From a virus, in the IMG/VR virus record IMGVR_UViG_3300031141_000025, positions 1 to 32,114 of that record: a DNA stretch of 32,114 bases. One strand, written 5' to 3'. The notes under the pieces were generated by a model. The model saw only the letters and a list, made by a program, of their open reading frames with translations. It was not told where the DNA came from and made no database searches. Positions 31,155-32,114 of this stretch are shown here, one piece after another. Every line of letters starts with the position of its first letter. Position 1 is the stretch's first letter. Position numbers and translations under genes: made by a program.

Positions 31155-31796
31155 ATGTCTACTAACGAAGAGCAGTTGCGCGAAAAGATGACGATCAATA
31201 TGAACGACCACACCCGCCCGGTGCGTATCTCCTACGCGAAGATTTTCGACAAGGAAAAGAACGACCTGTCAGGCAACATGGAATACTCTGCGATGTTTCT
31301 CATCGATAAGAGTGATACCAAGACAGTGAAGCAGGTCAAGGATGCCATCCATTCCGCGATGACCTTGAAATGGGGAGCTGAAACACCTAACGGGGTTCGT
31401 ATTCCGTTGCGTGACGGCGACAAGTCCGGGCCAACCGGCGTCCCATCTGGAGCAACACCCGGAGAAGCTCCTTACGGAGGTCACTTCTTCATCAACGCAA
31501 AGAACACCACTGATGCGGGGCCAGCCCTGTGGGATCAGCAAGGTGCATTATCCCGCGAGTTTGATAAGGGGAAGATTGCATCAGGGGACTACGTTCTATG
31601 CGCGTTGAACACATATGCTTATGATAACAAATCCAAAGGCGTTGGGTTTGGTCTTCAAGGCGTTCAGCTTGTTAGAAAAGGGGAAGCTCTCGGCAACTCC
31701 TTCGACGGCTCGAAAGTGTTCGGCAAAATCCCAGTAGCAGCAGATGTCCAAGGTGCAGACGCAGTATCTGTAGACTTTGACAAGATGATGGGTTAA
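31155..31796 (+). CDS. DUF2815 single-strand DNA-binding protein
   Basis: 213 residues from ATG 31155 behind GGAGA; an in-frame ATG at 31077 overlaps the nuclease gene and is rejected. RPVRISYAKIFDKEKNDLSG, then YSAMFLIDKSDTKTVKQVKDAI, YGGHFFINAKNTT and ISG-like KIASGDYVLCALNTYAYDNKSKGVGFGLQGVQLVRKGE match DUF2815, a phage OB-fold family related to T7 gp2.5. It should coat single-stranded DNA at forks and recombination sites. Codon use and GC seem higher at the start than in neighbours. The C-terminus is acidic (SVDFDKMMG), as in SSB proteins that bind partners. Confidence 0.87.
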   Translation: MSTNEEQLREKMTINMNDHTRPVRISYAKIFDKEKNDLSGNMEYSAMFLIDKSDTKTVKQVKDAIHSAMTLKWGAETPNGVRIPLRDGDKSGPTGVPSGATPGEAPYGGHFFINAKNTTDAGPALWDQQGALSREFDKGKIASGDYVLCALNTYAYDNKSKGVGFGLQGVQLVRKGEALGNSFDGSKVFGKIPVAADVQGADAVSVDFDKMMG

Positions 31797-31802
31797 ATTA
31801 TT

Positions 31803-31832
31803 GGGGGCTGGCACTCGTCAGCCTCCAGTTTT
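31803..31832 (+). terminator. Rho-independent terminator after the SSB gene
   Basis: GGGGGCTG (31803-31810) pairs with CAGCCTCC (31819-31826) with one G-T wobble over an eight-base loop, then AGTTTTATT. Moderate strength; it may reduce polymerase expression relative to the binding protein. Confidence 0.7.
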
Positions 31833-31854
31833 ATTCTTCGCAGAAGGTACGCCA

Positions 31855-32114
31855 ATGACCCAAGTTCACTTTGATTACGAAACATATTCCGAATGTGATA
31901 TACGAAAAGCAGGAGCATATGCATACGCACTTCATCCTTCGACACGCATTCTGTGTATGGGATATGCTTACGACGACAAGCCGCCACAACTATGGGTAGA
32001 AGGATTGCCCCTCCCCGATTTTGTTTTACACCCCGATTACTTTGAAGTTCACGCATGGAATTCTTTCTTCGAGTGGGTCATATGGACTCACTGCTGGAAA
32101 GACCGCCCAACCCC
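31855..32114 (+). CDS. DNA polymerase, N-terminal DnaQ-type exonuclease part (3' end outside window)
   Basis: ATG 31855 behind AGAAGG, open to the window edge (86 codons). The first residues VHFDYETYSECDIRKAGAYAYA hold the exonuclease I motif D-x-E (Asp7, Glu9) in the FDYET setting typical of the 3'-5' exonuclease domain of phage family A DNA polymerases. ILCMGYAYDD and the VHAWNSFFEW segment (motif II Asn/Phe-Glu) follow. The rest of the polymerase should lie downstream. It could also be a stand-alone exonuclease; the DUF2800-DUF2815-polymerase order favours the polymerase. Confidence 0.82.
   Translation, partial: MTQVHFDYETYSECDIRKAGAYAYALHPSTRILCMGYAYDDKPPQLWVEGLPLPDFVLHPDYFEVHAWNSFFEWVIWTHCWKDRPT

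Overview
The window is one contiguous piece of a double-stranded DNA tailed phage with a short tail (podovirus architecture). Every supported gene is on the + strand. Genes are packed tightly, with many ATGA/GTGA/TAATG stop-start overlaps. The gene order is that of a T7-like virion module: terminase large subunit end, portal, scaffold, major capsid, tail tubular A, tail tubular B, three internal virion proteins, tail fibre. The sigma70-type promoters, the T7-lysozyme-like amidase and the style of the fibre repeats (12-residue LGTSxxVxDM repeats, ASKLTG motifs, MAYIG N-termini) suggest an aquatic, probably marine, Gram-negative host. No RNA polymerase, integrase, tRNA or CRISPR array is visible here. 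Host and lineage are inferences.

Layout. 1-1884: C-terminus of the terminase large subunit, then small proteins including a permuted NlpC/P60-like protein and a family of MNIFPGFG / proline-rich / RRGRAGS proteins, one with 18 prolines in a row. 1888-5849: portal, several very basic or zinc-ribbon-like small proteins, a Bbp19-like protein and the scaffold. 5846-7355: a strong promoter, a long leader, the major capsid gene, a terminator, a small virion protein gene and a second terminator. 7376-18753: tail tubular A and B (B carries an inserted beta domain), an NlpC/P60-like DUF6950 protein, a radical-SAM-like DUF5131 protein and three internal virion or ejection proteins.

18767-26609: a second promoter and a large adhesion module. 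It holds a main tail fibre anchored by a T7-fibre-like N-terminus, four more fibre-like proteins (two glycine-rich) and small interleaved proteins. A fragment of a glycine-rich fibre gene lies at 25042-25171. 26606-27485: small membrane proteins that look like a holin/lysis set, a 30-codon gene with a perfect Shine-Dalgarno, and a very strong terminator. 27503-29335: the amidase (endolysin), a secreted small protein, and dCTP deaminase. 29336-29468 is a structured non-coding gap. 29469-32114 begins the replication/recombination module: an unknown protein, a DUF2800 RecB/Cas4-like nuclease with a four-cysteine cluster, a DUF2815 single-strand DNA-binding protein, a terminator, and the start of a DNA polymerase with a DnaQ-type exonuclease domain.

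How it works together. Terminase, portal, scaffold and capsid build and fill the head. Two promoters with the same -10 (TATCAT) and 17-bp spacing sit before the capsid and fibre genes, the products needed in most copies, and terminators after the capsid gene and the next gene would trim downstream expression. The tail tubular, internal virion and NlpC-like proteins should form the ejection machine. The fibre array supplies several host-binding tips. Holin-like proteins plus amidase lyse the cell. dCTP deaminase, nuclease, SSB and polymerase replicate the genome.
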